Part shown: positions 1 to 5,764 of the stretch, piece after piece | How positions within the stretch are numbered: the first letter of the stretch is position 1 | How the letters are laid out: each line of letters opens with the position of its first letter | Assembly: GCA_015767395.1 (NCBI GenBank) | Contig: JADWMI010000072.1 | Coordinates: forward strand, 1-9,799 | Direction of reading: 5' to 3' | Source of the DNA: Bacteroidota bacterium | Lineage (GTDB): Bacteria; Bacteroidota; Bacteroidia; Flavobacteriales; Flavobacteriaceae | Length of the DNA stretch: 9,799 bases | Position numbers and translations under genes: made by a program | Notes under the pieces: model-generated | Told to the model about the DNA's origin: nothing | Databases searched by the model: none | Seen by the model: only the letters and a program-made list of their open reading frames with translations

Positions 1-11
1 TTTGGCAAATA

Positions 12-45
12 AAAAAGCCTTTAGAATAATTTCTAAAGGCTTTTT
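12..45. terminator. Bidirectional intrinsic terminator downstream of ahcY
   Basis: A perfect 15-bp inverted repeat (12-26 with 31-45) encloses a 4-nt TAAT loop. The stem core is GCCTTTAGAA/TTCTAAAGGC, flanked by A and T runs, so an RNA read from either strand has a hairpin followed by U residues. It lies 17 nt past the ahcY stop codon and is the natural terminator of that gene; it could also serve a convergent gene outside the window. Confidence 0.88.
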
Positions 46-62
46 ATACAATTTATATTTTC

Positions 63-1379
63 TTAGTATCTGTAATATTCAGGCTTAAATGGCCCTTCAA
101 CCGTAACACCAATATACTCAGCTTGATCTTCACGTAATGTTTCTAATTCAACACCTATTTTAGCTAAATGCAAACGTGCCACTTTTTCATCTAAAATTTT
201 TGGTAACATATACACTTCATTTTTATAAGCATCTCTGTTATTCCACAATTCTAATTGCGCCAATGTTTGGTTTGTAAATGAATTACTCATTACAAAACTT
301 GGGTGACCAGTTGCACAACCTAAGTTTACCAAACGACCTTCAGCCAATACAATAATTTCATTATCCCCAATGGTATATTTATCAACTTGAGGTTTGATTT
401 CAACTTTAGATGAACCGTATTTTCCGTTCAACCAAGCCATATCAATTTCATTGTCAAAATGTCCAATATTACAAACTATGGTTTTGTCTTTCATAGCTTC
501 AAAGTGTTTCCCTTGAACAATATCTTTATTTCCAGTAGTTGTAATAATAATATCAGCATTTCCAACAACAGTTTCCAATCTTTTAACTTCAAAACCATCC
601 ATTGCCGCTTGTAAAGCACAAATTGGATCAATTTCAGTAACCGTAACAATAGAACCTGCTCCTTTAAAGGAGGCTGCTGACCCTTTACCTACATCACCAT
701 AACCACAAACTACTACTCTTTTTCCAGCTAACATTAAATCAGTAGCTCTACGGATTGCATCCACAGCACTTTCTCTACATCCGTATTTATTATCGAATTT
801 AGATTTGGTTACAGAATCGTTTACATTAATTGCTGGCATAGGTAAAGTTCCTGCTTTTACTCTATCGTATAAACGGTGAACTCCTGTTGTAGTTTCTTCA
901 CTTAAACCATTAATTCCTGCAGCCAATTCAGGATATTTATCTAATACCATATTAGTTAAATCGCCACCGTCATCTAAAATAAGATTCAATGGTTTTTTAT
1001 CTTCTCCAAAAAATAAGGTTTGCTCAATACACCAGTCAAATTCTTCTTCATTTAAACCTTTCCAAGCATATACTGAAACGCCTGCAGCAGCAATTGCAGC
1101 AGCAGCCTGATCTTGTGTTGAGAATATATTACAAGAACTCCAAGTAACCTCAGCACCTAAATCAACCAATGTTTCAATTAAAACAGCTGTTTGAATAGTC
1201 ATATGTAAACAACCTGCGATTCTTGCTCCAGCCAAAGGATTTTGCCCTTTAAACTCTTCTCTTAAACTCATTAACCCTGGCATTTCTGCTTCAGCCAATT
1301 GAATTTCTTTACGTCCCCAATCTGCAAGATTGATATCTTTTACCTTATATTTAACGTATGTTGATGTTTCTGTACTCAT
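63..1379 (-). CDS. ahcY: Adenosylhomocysteinase (S-adenosyl-L-homocysteine hydrolase)
   Basis: Cytosolic NAD-dependent enzyme that reversibly splits S-adenosylhomocysteine into adenosine and homocysteine, removing the product inhibitor of SAM-dependent methyltransferases. The 438-aa length matches the family (about 430-470 aa). Visible hallmarks are the first family signature at residues 82-96 ([15 protein letters not shown]), the catalytic lysine/aspartate block TKSKFDN at 191-197, the Rossmann NAD-binding loop GYGDVGKG at 226-233, the IGHFDNEID segment at 305-313, and the conserved C-terminal tail ending KPEYYRY, which reaches into the NAD site of the neighbouring subunit in characterised homologues. 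The gene stands alone on the minus strand with its own terminator and a promoter-like TACTTTTG about 60 nt upstream. Complete, with no missing catalytic residue noted; the assignment is essentially certain. Confidence 0.98.
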   Translation of the reverse strand: MSTETSTYVKYKVKDINLADWGRKEIQLAEAEMPGLMSLREEFKGQNPLAGARIAGCLHMTIQTAVLIETLVDLGAEVTWSSCNIFSTQDQAAAAIAAAGVSVYAWKGLNEEEFDWCIEQTLFFGEDKKPLNLILDDGGDLTNMVLDKYPELAAGINGLSEETTTGVHRLYDRVKAGTLPMPAINVNDSVTKSKFDNKYGCRESAVDAIRRATDLMLAGKRVVVCGYGDVGKGSAASFKGAGSIVTVTEIDPICALQAAMDGFEVKRLETVVGNADIIITTTGNKDIVQGKHFEAMKDKTIVCNIGHFDNEIDMAWLNGKYGSSKVEIKPQVDKYTIGDNEIIVLAEGRLVNLGCATGHPSFVMSNSFTNQTLAQLELWNNRDAYKNEVYMLPKILDEKVARLHLAKIGVELETLREDQAEYIGVTVEGPFKPEYYRY

Positions 1380-1436
1380 ATTTATTAAATTTGTTTTTTA
1401 ATTAAAACAATTCGTTCATATTGTTCTAAGATTTTG

Positions 1437-1444
1437 CAAAAGTA
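1437..1444 (-). promoter_or_regulatory. Putative -7 promoter element for ahcY
   Basis: Read on the minus strand this is TACTTTTG followed by CA, matching the Bacteroidota -7 consensus TAnnTTTG. It would give an ahcY leader of roughly 50 nt. No good -33 TTG is visible at the expected distance. The leader is AT-rich, and I see no SAM or SAH riboswitch in it. Confidence 0.5.
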
Positions 1445-1449
1445 CAAAA

Positions 1450-1457
1450 TACATTTG
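1450..1457 (+). promoter_or_regulatory. Putative -7 promoter element for the PPTase operon
   Basis: TACATTTG matches TAnnTTTG and lies 9 nt before the ATG at 1467. If used, transcription would begin only a few nucleotides before the start codon, giving an almost leaderless mRNA. A TTTG at 1433-1436 is too close (13 nt) to be a typical -33 element, so the call rests on the -7 match and its position alone. Confidence 0.35.
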
Positions 1458-1466
1458 AGATACTAA

Positions 1467-2105
1467 ATGCCTTTATATAAAACCATTAAACCAAATAACC
1501 ATACAACCGTTTATGTATGGAAAATTGAAGAATCTTTTGAAGATTTATCTGAAAACATGCCGCTAACTGATAGTAGTGAAAACCGAATTCAATCTATGAA
1601 ATCGGAATTACACCGACGTGGTTTTTTAAGTGTGAGACATTTGTTAAAAGAAGCAGGTTATTCCGATTTTGATTTATATTACAATGCTAACGGAAAACCA
1701 CATTTGACCGACAAGAAACACATTTCAATCACACATTCGTTTACCTTTTCAGCCATTGCCATTAGCGCCAAGGAAGTTGGTATTGATGTTGAAAAAAACA
1801 GAGAGAAAATTAAAATTATTCAACACAAATTTGTGAATTTTGAAAAAGGATTTATTCACCAAGATGATGACTATATTCAACAATTAACCGTAATCTGGGG
1901 AGCGAAAGAATCATTATTTAAAATTTATCCACATGGCGGATTAACCTTTAAAAATGATATTGATATCAATCCATTTCAAATGGCTGACAGAAAAACTACT
2001 GGCTTTATAAAAATAAAAAATTGGAATAAACAATATGAAATCGGGTTTGAACAACTAGATGGATTTACGCTGGTATATGCATTAGACCCTTCAAAAAATG
2101 ACTAA
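1467..2105 (+). CDS. 4'-phosphopantetheinyl transferase superfamily protein
   Basis: Transfers the phosphopantetheine arm of coenzyme A onto a serine of carrier proteins, converting apo-ACP to holo-ACP. At 212 aa it fits the Sfp/AcpT type, not the short AcpS type. Seen in the protein: a His-Ser pair in SITHS (87-91), the Mg-binding GIDVE motif at 105-109, and the second signature WGAKESLFK at 144-152, whose Lys and Glu are the conserved active-site residues of the family. The ATG at 1467 is preferred because the conserved-looking N-terminus (MPLYKTI) begins there and the next Met is 30 codons in. It is the first gene of a five-gene operon and overlaps the next by 8 nt (ATGACTAA). No NRPS or PKS gene is nearby, so a housekeeping role on fatty-acid ACP is likely, but the carrier substrate cannot be read from sequence. 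Confidence 0.92.
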   Translation: MPLYKTIKPNNHTTVYVWKIEESFEDLSENMPLTDSSENRIQSMKSELHRRGFLSVRHLLKEAGYSDFDLYYNANGKPHLTDKKHISITHSFTFSAIAISAKEVGIDVEKNREKIKIIQHKFVNFEKGFIHQDDDYIQQLTVIWGAKESLFKIYPHGGLTFKNDIDINPFQMADRKTTGFIKIKNWNKQYEIGFEQLDGFTLVYALDPSKND

Positions 2106-2808
2106 TTCTATTTTAGGCAACATACAAACGGCTTCAAAAAAAGACGAAAAATTATTGGCTATTTTATTAGATCCTGATAAAAATTCAATTGATGAAATTC
2201 CATCTATTTCAAAAAGAATAGAAAAGTTAGGAGCAAATTTTATTTTTGTTGGAGGAAGTGTTGTCGAAAATGGAGCGACTGAACTATTTGTGAAAAAGCT
2301 TAAAGAAAACACCCAAATTCCTATAGTGCTTTTCCCTGGAGATTATTCGCAAGTCACAAATAATGCGGATGCTTTATTGTTTTTATCATTACTTTCAGGT
2401 CGAAATCCTGAATATTTAATTGAACAACAAATTAAATCGGTTCCTTTTTTGAAAAACTCAACCTTAGAAATTATTCCAACAGGTTATATTTTAATTGATG
2501 GCGGAACCAACTCGTCTGTATTAAAAGTGAGTAAAACAACTCCTATTCCACAAGAAAATATTGAATTGGCTGTTTCAACCGCAATTGCAGGCATGTACAA
2601 AGGAAAACAACTCATATATTTAGAAGCTGGTAGTGGAGCCAAAAAAGTAGTGAACCCTGCGCTAATTTCAGAAGTGAAAAAAAATATAACTATCCCATTG
2701 ATAGTTGGCGGTGGAATACGATCAAAAGAACAATTAAACAACGCTTATAATAGCGGTGCAGATTTGGTAGTTATTGGTACTGCCTTTGAAAACAAACTAG
2801 ATTTATGA
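2098..2808 (+). CDS. Geranylgeranylglyceryl-phosphate synthase family protein (GGGPS/PcrB-type)
   Basis: A (beta/alpha)8-barrel prenyltransferase of the family that joins sn-glycerol-1-phosphate to a polyprenyl diphosphate through an ether bond, the committed step of archaeal membrane lipid synthesis. The 236-aa protein shows the family's phosphate and metal-binding segments in order: LLDPDK at 23-28, VGGS at 51-54, YLEAGSGA at 174-181, GGGIRS at 204-209 and a terminal VIGTAFE at 225-231. Bacteroidota members are known as a distinct bacterial branch of this family; Bacillus PcrB uses a longer C35 prenyl donor. Prenyl length and the physiological product here are unknown. It overlaps the PPTase by 8 nt and the transporter gene by 4 nt (ATGA), so all three are probably translated together. 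Family assignment is firm; the substrate is inferred. Confidence 0.93.
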   Translation: MTNSILGNIQTASKKDEKLLAILLDPDKNSIDEIPSISKRIEKLGANFIFVGGSVVENGATELFVKKLKENTQIPIVLFPGDYSQVTNNADALLFLSLLSGRNPEYLIEQQIKSVPFLKNSTLEIIPTGYILIDGGTNSSVLKVSKTTPIPQENIELAVSTAIAGMYKGKQLIYLEAGSGAKKVVNPALISEVKKNITIPLIVGGGIRSKEQLNNAYNSGADLVVIGTAFENKLDL

Positions 2809-3434
2809 ATGAATTAATTGAATCGCTTTTTGGGCAATATAGTACCTACGACCCTGCTGAAGTCTATCTTGAAATAATTGCAATTATTTTTGGATTTCTT
2901 TCAGTTTGGTACGCTAAAAATAATAAAATTTGGGTATATCCTACGGGCCTAGTTAGTACCAGTATTTTTGTGTACTTACTATTTAAATGGGAATTATTGG
3001 GCGATATGATGATCAACGCCTATTATTTTATCATGAGTATTTATGGTTGGTATATTTGGACTCGGAAAGTAGATGCTACGCACAATACACCTATTACAAG
3101 AACTACAAAAAAAGAAAAAATAACATCCGTAATTATATTTATTTCCACCTTGTTATTTGTATTTATCGTTTATAAAAGTTTCGACAAATGGAATGGTTGG
3201 GTTGCTTATGTTGACACCATTACTACTGCTATATTTTTTGTTGGAATGTGGCTAATGGCTCGCAAAAAAATTGAAAATTGGATCTATTGGATTATTGGCG
3301 ATATTATTTCTGTTCCACTGTATTTTTATAAAGGATTTACATTTACTAGTTTTCAATATCTTATATTTACAGTAATCGCCATTTTTGGTTATTTAGAATG
3401 GAAGAAACTCTTAAACAAAGAAACGCAAATATAG
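2805..3434 (+). CDS. pnuC: PnuC-family vitamin-precursor transporter (nicotinamide riboside or thiamine)
   Basis: Inner-membrane facilitator of the PnuC family, which takes up nicotinamide riboside (PnuC) or thiamine (PnuT). The 209-aa protein has about seven hydrophobic segments (roughly 20-37, 43-61, 65-85, 107-124, 133-152, 157-176, 180-198). Family-like motifs include WVYPTG at 43-48, the aromatic YYFIMSIYGWYIW at 73-85 and ENWIYWIIGD at 157-166, with a final GYLEWKK. Such transporters work by metabolic trapping: a cytosolic kinase phosphorylates the cargo, and a NadR-like kinase is encoded directly downstream with a 37-nt overlap. The TPP riboswitch controlling a receptor 2.2 kb downstream suggests a thiamine cargo, but pairing with a NadR-like kinase equally suggests nicotinamide riboside. 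The gene symbol is given for the family, not the substrate. Confidence 0.9.
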   Translation: MNELIESLFGQYSTYDPAEVYLEIIAIIFGFLSVWYAKNNKIWVYPTGLVSTSIFVYLLFKWELLGDMMINAYYFIMSIYGWYIWTRKVDATHNTPITRTTKKEKITSVIIFISTLLFVFIVYKSFDKWNGWVAYVDTITTAIFFVGMWLMARKKIENWIYWIIGDIISVPLYFYKGFTFTSFQYLIFTVIAIFGYLEWKKLLNKETQI

Positions 3435-3988
3435 TACGAGTCGTTTTGTTTGGTCCTGAAAGCACAGGGAAAACAACATTATCTCGGCATTTAGCGCGCC
3501 ATTACAATACCGTATGGGTGCGCGAATATGCACGTGAATATTTACAAGAGAAATGGAACAATCAACGTAAAACTTGTGAAAATTCTGATTTACTTCCCAT
3601 TGCTATTGGTCAAATAAAATTAGAGAATGAATTGGCAAAAAAAGCCGATCGCGTTTTAATTTGTGACACAGATTTATTAGAAACAAAAGTATATTCTGAA
3701 AAGTTTTATGGAGGGTTTGTAGATCCTGATTTAGAAGAATCCGCCATTGCAAATCAATATGATTTGTACTTGCTAACTTATATTGACACCCCTTGGGAAA
3801 AAGATGATTTAAGAGACAGACCTCAACAACGATTAGAAATGTTCAACGCTTTTGAAAACGCTTTAATAAAATACAATCGCCCTTATGTTTTATTGAAAGG
3901 AGATAAAAAAACCAGGTTGGAAACGGCTGTCAAAGCAATTGATGAAATTTTAGATTCATTACCTGATTTACAAAGTTTTTCTGTTTAA
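3398..3988 (+). CDS. NadR-like P-loop kinase/ATPase (ribosylnicotinamide kinase-type domain)
   Basis: Single-domain P-loop protein resembling the C-terminal ribosylnicotinamide kinase domain of NadR. Visible features are the Walker A loop GPESTGKTT at 19-27, a conserved REYAREYL helix at 42-49, the Walker B-like ICDTDLLETKVY at 88-99 and a lid-like DDLRDRP at 136-142. At 196 aa it lacks the DNA-binding and NMN adenylyltransferase domains of full-length E. coli NadR, so it would only phosphorylate its substrate. It begins inside the transporter gene (37-nt overlap). The ATG at 3398 is used because it is the only ATG upstream of the P-loop in this frame that follows naturally from the preceding gene. 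Likely role: trapping of the vitamin brought in by the PnuC homologue. Whether the substrate is nicotinamide riboside or thiamine is unresolved. Confidence 0.85.
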   Translation: MEETLKQRNANIVRVVLFGPESTGKTTLSRHLARHYNTVWVREYAREYLQEKWNNQRKTCENSDLLPIAIGQIKLENELAKKADRVLICDTDLLETKVYSEKFYGGFVDPDLEESAIANQYDLYLLTYIDTPWEKDDLRDRPQQRLEMFNAFENALIKYNRPYVLLKGDKKTRLETAVKAIDEILDSLPDLQSFSV

Positions 3989-4389
3989 TGAATGCTGAAA
4001 ACCTAATAAAAGAGTTGAAGTTTAAAGCCGTTAGAAGTAGCGGCGCTGGCGGACAACACGTAAATAAAGTCTCTTCAAAAGTTGAGTTGTTTTTTGACCT
4101 TCAAAATTCTATAGAACTATCTTCAGAAGAAAAAGAAATATTACTAAAAAACTTACGTCCTAAACTTACAAAAGAAGGTGTTTTACTTTTGAATTGTGAT
4201 GAAAGCAGAAGTCAGCATAAAAATAAAGGGATTGTAATTGAACGTTTTCTTCAAATTATTATCAACGGATTAAAAGTTCCTAAAAAACGAAAAGCCACAA
4301 AACCTAGTAAATCAAGCATTCAAAAACGTTTGGACAAAAAGAAAAAAACTGCCTTTAAAAAGGCTTTCCGAAGAAAGCCTGAATTATAA
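3988..4389 (+). CDS. arfB: Ribosome-rescue peptidyl-tRNA hydrolase, ArfB/YaeJ type
   Basis: Small class I release-factor-like protein that frees ribosomes stalled on mRNAs lacking a stop codon by hydrolysing the peptidyl-tRNA. The catalytic GGQ motif is at 21-23 within SSGAGGQHVNKVSSKVEL, followed by the compact release-factor catalytic domain to about residue 95. A Lys/Arg-rich C-terminal tail (about 98-130) follows, which in E. coli ArfB threads into the empty mRNA channel. At 133 aa it is close to the 140 aa of the E. coli protein and lacks the codon-recognition domains of RF1/RF2. The start codon shares one base with the upstream stop (TAATG). Its last codons (125-131) contain a perfect hairpin that is the terminator of the convergent minus-strand operon. 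Confidence 0.93.
   Translation: MNAENLIKELKFKAVRSSGAGGQHVNKVSSKVELFFDLQNSIELSSEEKEILLKNLRPKLTKEGVLLLNCDESRSQHKNKGIVIERFLQIIINGLKVPKKRKATKPSKSSIQKRLDKKKKTAFKKAFRRKPEL
4361..4380 (-). terminator. UUCG-tetraloop intrinsic terminator of the sigma-factor operon, embedded in arfB
   Basis: On the minus strand the RNA reads AGGCUUUC-UUCG-GAAAGCCU followed immediately by UUUUU. The 8-bp stem is perfect and the loop is closed as C(UUCG)G, an exceptionally stable tetraloop. It lies 16 nt past the stop codon of the membrane-protein gene (4397), so it is a textbook terminator for the minus-strand pair. It sits wholly inside the 3' end of the convergent arfB coding sequence. On the plus strand the loop is CGAA and no immediate T-run follows, so termination should be mainly one-sided. 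Confidence 0.88.
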
Positions 4390-4396
4390 TGTTCTT

Positions 4397-4999
4397 TTAA
4401 GATATTTCTAAATCTTTTAATAAGTTTTCTGCTGAATCTGTAGTTTTTTTGTAGTGTTTCAGTCCAAATTTTGAAATTACTAATAAAAATACAACCATAA
4501 AAGGAATATAAAAATACCACAATTTATTCTCTAAAAACAAGTCCTTATTACTCAGTAATTTTCCAAAAACAGGTAAAATAGCTACTATAAACACAAAATT
4601 CAAATAAAAGCCTAAACGTTGTATCAACCAAAACTGTTTCTTACTTTTTACAAAATCCATTAACGTTTGCTCTATTGTTTTATCGGCAATTGTTACTTGC
4701 TGCATTTTTCTTATTGAACCAATAGATTTTAATGGCAATAAAATTAAATATACTACAGCAAAAACACCACAAACCACCAAATACCAAGTATCCAATTTAT
4801 TAAAATTGATTGAGATATAAATAGCGCCCAGCACACAAATTACTGCACCTATAGTTTCAGGAATTGAAATTGACTTTAACTTGTTGTTGTATTTTTCCTG
4901 TGTCATATCTATAATTAATTTATCGGTTAATAGTTGTTGTTTTTCTAATTCTTTTGACATTTCCTGCCATTCGTTTCTCATTTCTTCTAATTCCATCAT
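4397..4999 (-). CDS. Four-helix membrane protein encoded with an ECF sigma factor (putative anti-sigma or sigma-controlled partner)
   Basis: I do not recognise a named family with certainty. The 200-aa protein has a charged, helical N-terminal cytoplasmic segment (about 3-44, rich in Glu/Lys, with a coiled-coil look around EMRNEWQEMSKELEKQ), then two hydrophobic helices (about 47-65 and 70-90), a cytoplasmic-like linker (91-127), two more helices (about 128-147 and 158-176) and a short charged tail. It starts 4 nt after the sigma-factor stop codon, so the two are almost certainly co-transcribed and translationally coupled. That arrangement is typical of anti-sigma factors, but no zinc-binding HxxxCxxC anti-sigma motif is visible. 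Two adjacent Met codons open the frame (4999 and 4996). The function as an anti-sigma factor is an inference from context only. Confidence 0.8.
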   Translation of the reverse strand: MMELEEMRNEWQEMSKELEKQQLLTDKLIIDMTQEKYNNKLKSISIPETIGAVICVLGAIYISINFNKLDTWYLVVCGVFAVVYLILLPLKSIGSIRKMQQVTIADKTIEQTLMDFVKSKKQFWLIQRLGFYLNFVFIVAILPVFGKLLSNKDLFLENKLWYFYIPFMVVFLLVISKFGLKHYKKTTDSAENLLKDLEIS

Positions 5000-5003
5000 T
5001 CAC

Positions 5004-5489
5004 TTATTTTTTAATTTGAGATTTCAGTTTTTGCTTAATCCTATTTAAGCGAGTTCCAACATTGCTCACTGTAAAACCTGTAATCACAGCAATTTCCTCA
5101 TAGTTTTTCCCTTCTAAATACAATAAAACAACTCCTTTCTCAATGGTGTTCAATTGTTTTATGTGTTTATACAAAAGCTGAATTCGTTCATCCATTAGTG
5201 TATCAATATGTTCAATTTTATTTAGTAATACTGAATCAATTGGCACCCTGCTTCCTTTCTTTTTTTCTTTTTTTAAATGTGTTATCGATGTGTTTAACGC
5301 TATTCTATACATCCAAGTACTTACTTTGGCATCTCCCCGAAATGAATCAAATGATTTCCATAATTGATATACAATTTCCTGATATAAATCTTTTTGATCT
5401 TCTTCATTAAAAGCATACACTAAGGCTATTTTAAAAACAATCCCCTCGTTTTCTTTAATCAACTTTACAAAATGTTGTTGTTTTTGCAT
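5004..5489 (-). CDS. RNA polymerase sigma factor, ECF (sigma-70 group IV) type
   Basis: A 161-aa two-domain sigma factor that would redirect RNA polymerase to a small regulon. Sigma region 2 spans about 11-75 and includes EEDQKDLYQEIVYQLWKSF and the core-binding/melting segment RGDAKVSTWMYRIALNT. A Lys-rich linker (73-79) follows. Region 4 spans about 103-157, with the helix-turn-helix NYEEIAVITGFTVSNVGTRLNRIKQKL. Length and domain content are normal for an ECF factor. It is the first gene of a two-gene minus-strand operon with a membrane protein, and is divergent from the TPP riboswitch and receptor gene. It is not the FecI/FecR/SusC arrangement: no FecR-like protein is present, and the nearby receptor shows no N-terminal signalling (STN) domain. 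The regulon and inducing signal are unknown. Confidence 0.92.
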   Translation of the reverse strand: MQKQQHFVKLIKENEGIVFKIALVYAFNEEDQKDLYQEIVYQLWKSFDSFRGDAKVSTWMYRIALNTSITHLKKEKKKGSRVPIDSVLLNKIEHIDTLMDERIQLLYKHIKQLNTIEKGVVLLYLEGKNYEEIAVITGFTVSNVGTRLNRIKQKLKSQIKK

Positions 5490-5576
5490 CTAAAAAATTT
5501 AATTACATCTTATTAGTATAGAAATCATCTAATAAATCACAAATTAATTTAATTATTTTAAAAAAATACGTCAATT

Positions 5577-5584
5577 CAAAATTA
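5577..5584 (-). promoter_or_regulatory. Putative -7 promoter element for the ECF sigma operon
   Basis: Minus-strand TAATTTTG matches TAnnTTTG and has a TTTG (minus strand, 5606-5609) 21 nt upstream as a possible -33 element. It would give a leader of about 80 nt. The -33 match overlaps the start of the TPP aptamer on the opposite strand. The region is very AT-rich, so a chance match is possible. Confidence 0.35.
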
Positions 5585-5589
5585 TTAAG

Positions 5590-5597
5590 TAGTTTTG
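5590..5597 (+). promoter_or_regulatory. Putative -7 promoter element for the riboswitch and receptor transcript
   Basis: TAGTTTTG matches TAnnTTTG. It ends 13 nt before the conserved GGGGTGCC of the TPP aptamer, so transcription starting about 5-7 nt later would include the whole aptamer. That placement is the main support, since no clear -33 TTG lies at the expected distance. The 5' leader would be about 160 nt. Confidence 0.5.
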
Positions 5598-5600
5598 TCG

Positions 5601-5680
5601 CATCTCAAAAGGGGTGCCGATAACGGCTGAGATCAAACCCATTGAACCTGAACAGGTAATGCTGTTAAGGGACGTTCAGA
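5601..5680 (+). ncRNA. TPP (THI-box) riboswitch
   Basis: The aptamer has the conserved blocks of the thiamine-pyrophosphate riboswitch in order. GGGGTGCC is at 5611-5618; a short P3 hairpin GCCG-ATAA-CGGC and then CTGAGAT follow; ACCC closes P2 with GGGT; then come GAACCTG, CAGGTAATGC and finally AAGGGA near 5667-5672. P1 is short and imperfect (TCTcAA near 5603-5608 against TTcAGA near 5675-5680). Binding of thiamine pyrophosphate, which signals sufficient thiamine, normally switches off the downstream gene, here the TonB-dependent receptor at 5765. The expression platform is not obvious: a small hairpin (5680-5694) follows, but there is no terminator-like stem with a T-run directly after it. 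Confidence 0.95.
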
Positions 5681-5694
5681 CAGAAAGTTTCTGT
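5680..5694 (+). promoter_or_regulatory. Small hairpin directly after the TPP aptamer
   Basis: ACAGAAA-G-TTTCTGT is a perfect 7-bp inverted repeat with a 1-nt centre, so the real RNA loop would be 3-5 nt. It begins where the 3' strand of aptamer stem P1 ends and may compete with it, making it a candidate part of the expression platform. No T-run follows directly. Between 5695 and 5764 I see only AT-rich leader with a weak 5-bp hairpin (5717-5729). Confidence 0.3.
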
Positions 5695-5764
5695 TAGGGC
5701 AATTTGTAATTTTGTCAAATCATCGATTTAATTACCTCTTTTTATATCGTTTTATTTATTAAAA

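Noticed and set aside
1380..1466. Possible SAM or SAH riboswitch in the leader of ahcY
   Set aside because: The leader is short and AT-rich, with no conserved SAH or SAM aptamer blocks and no stable stem.
1467..2105. PPTase as a sign of a nearby NRPS/PKS secondary-metabolite cluster
   Set aside because: No carrier-protein, adenylation, ketosynthase or related gene is in the window; the neighbours are housekeeping genes.
2091..2741. Open frames antisense to the GGGP synthase gene
   Set aside because: The sense protein is full length with all family motifs, and the antisense products look like low-complexity reverse reads of its codons.
4351..4364. Second inverted repeat GCCTTT-AA-AAAGGC just before the arfB hairpin, a possible alternative fold or antiterminator
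   Set aside because: The loop is too short and the stem is AT-rich; it overlaps the much more stable UUCG hairpin, so it is probably incidental to the Lys/Phe-rich coding sequence.
5707..5714. TAATTTTG, a further match to TAnnTTTG downstream of the TPP aptamer that could be a riboswitch-independent receptor promoter
   Set aside because: No -33 TTG lies upstream at the right distance, and such matches arise easily by chance in this AT-rich leader.
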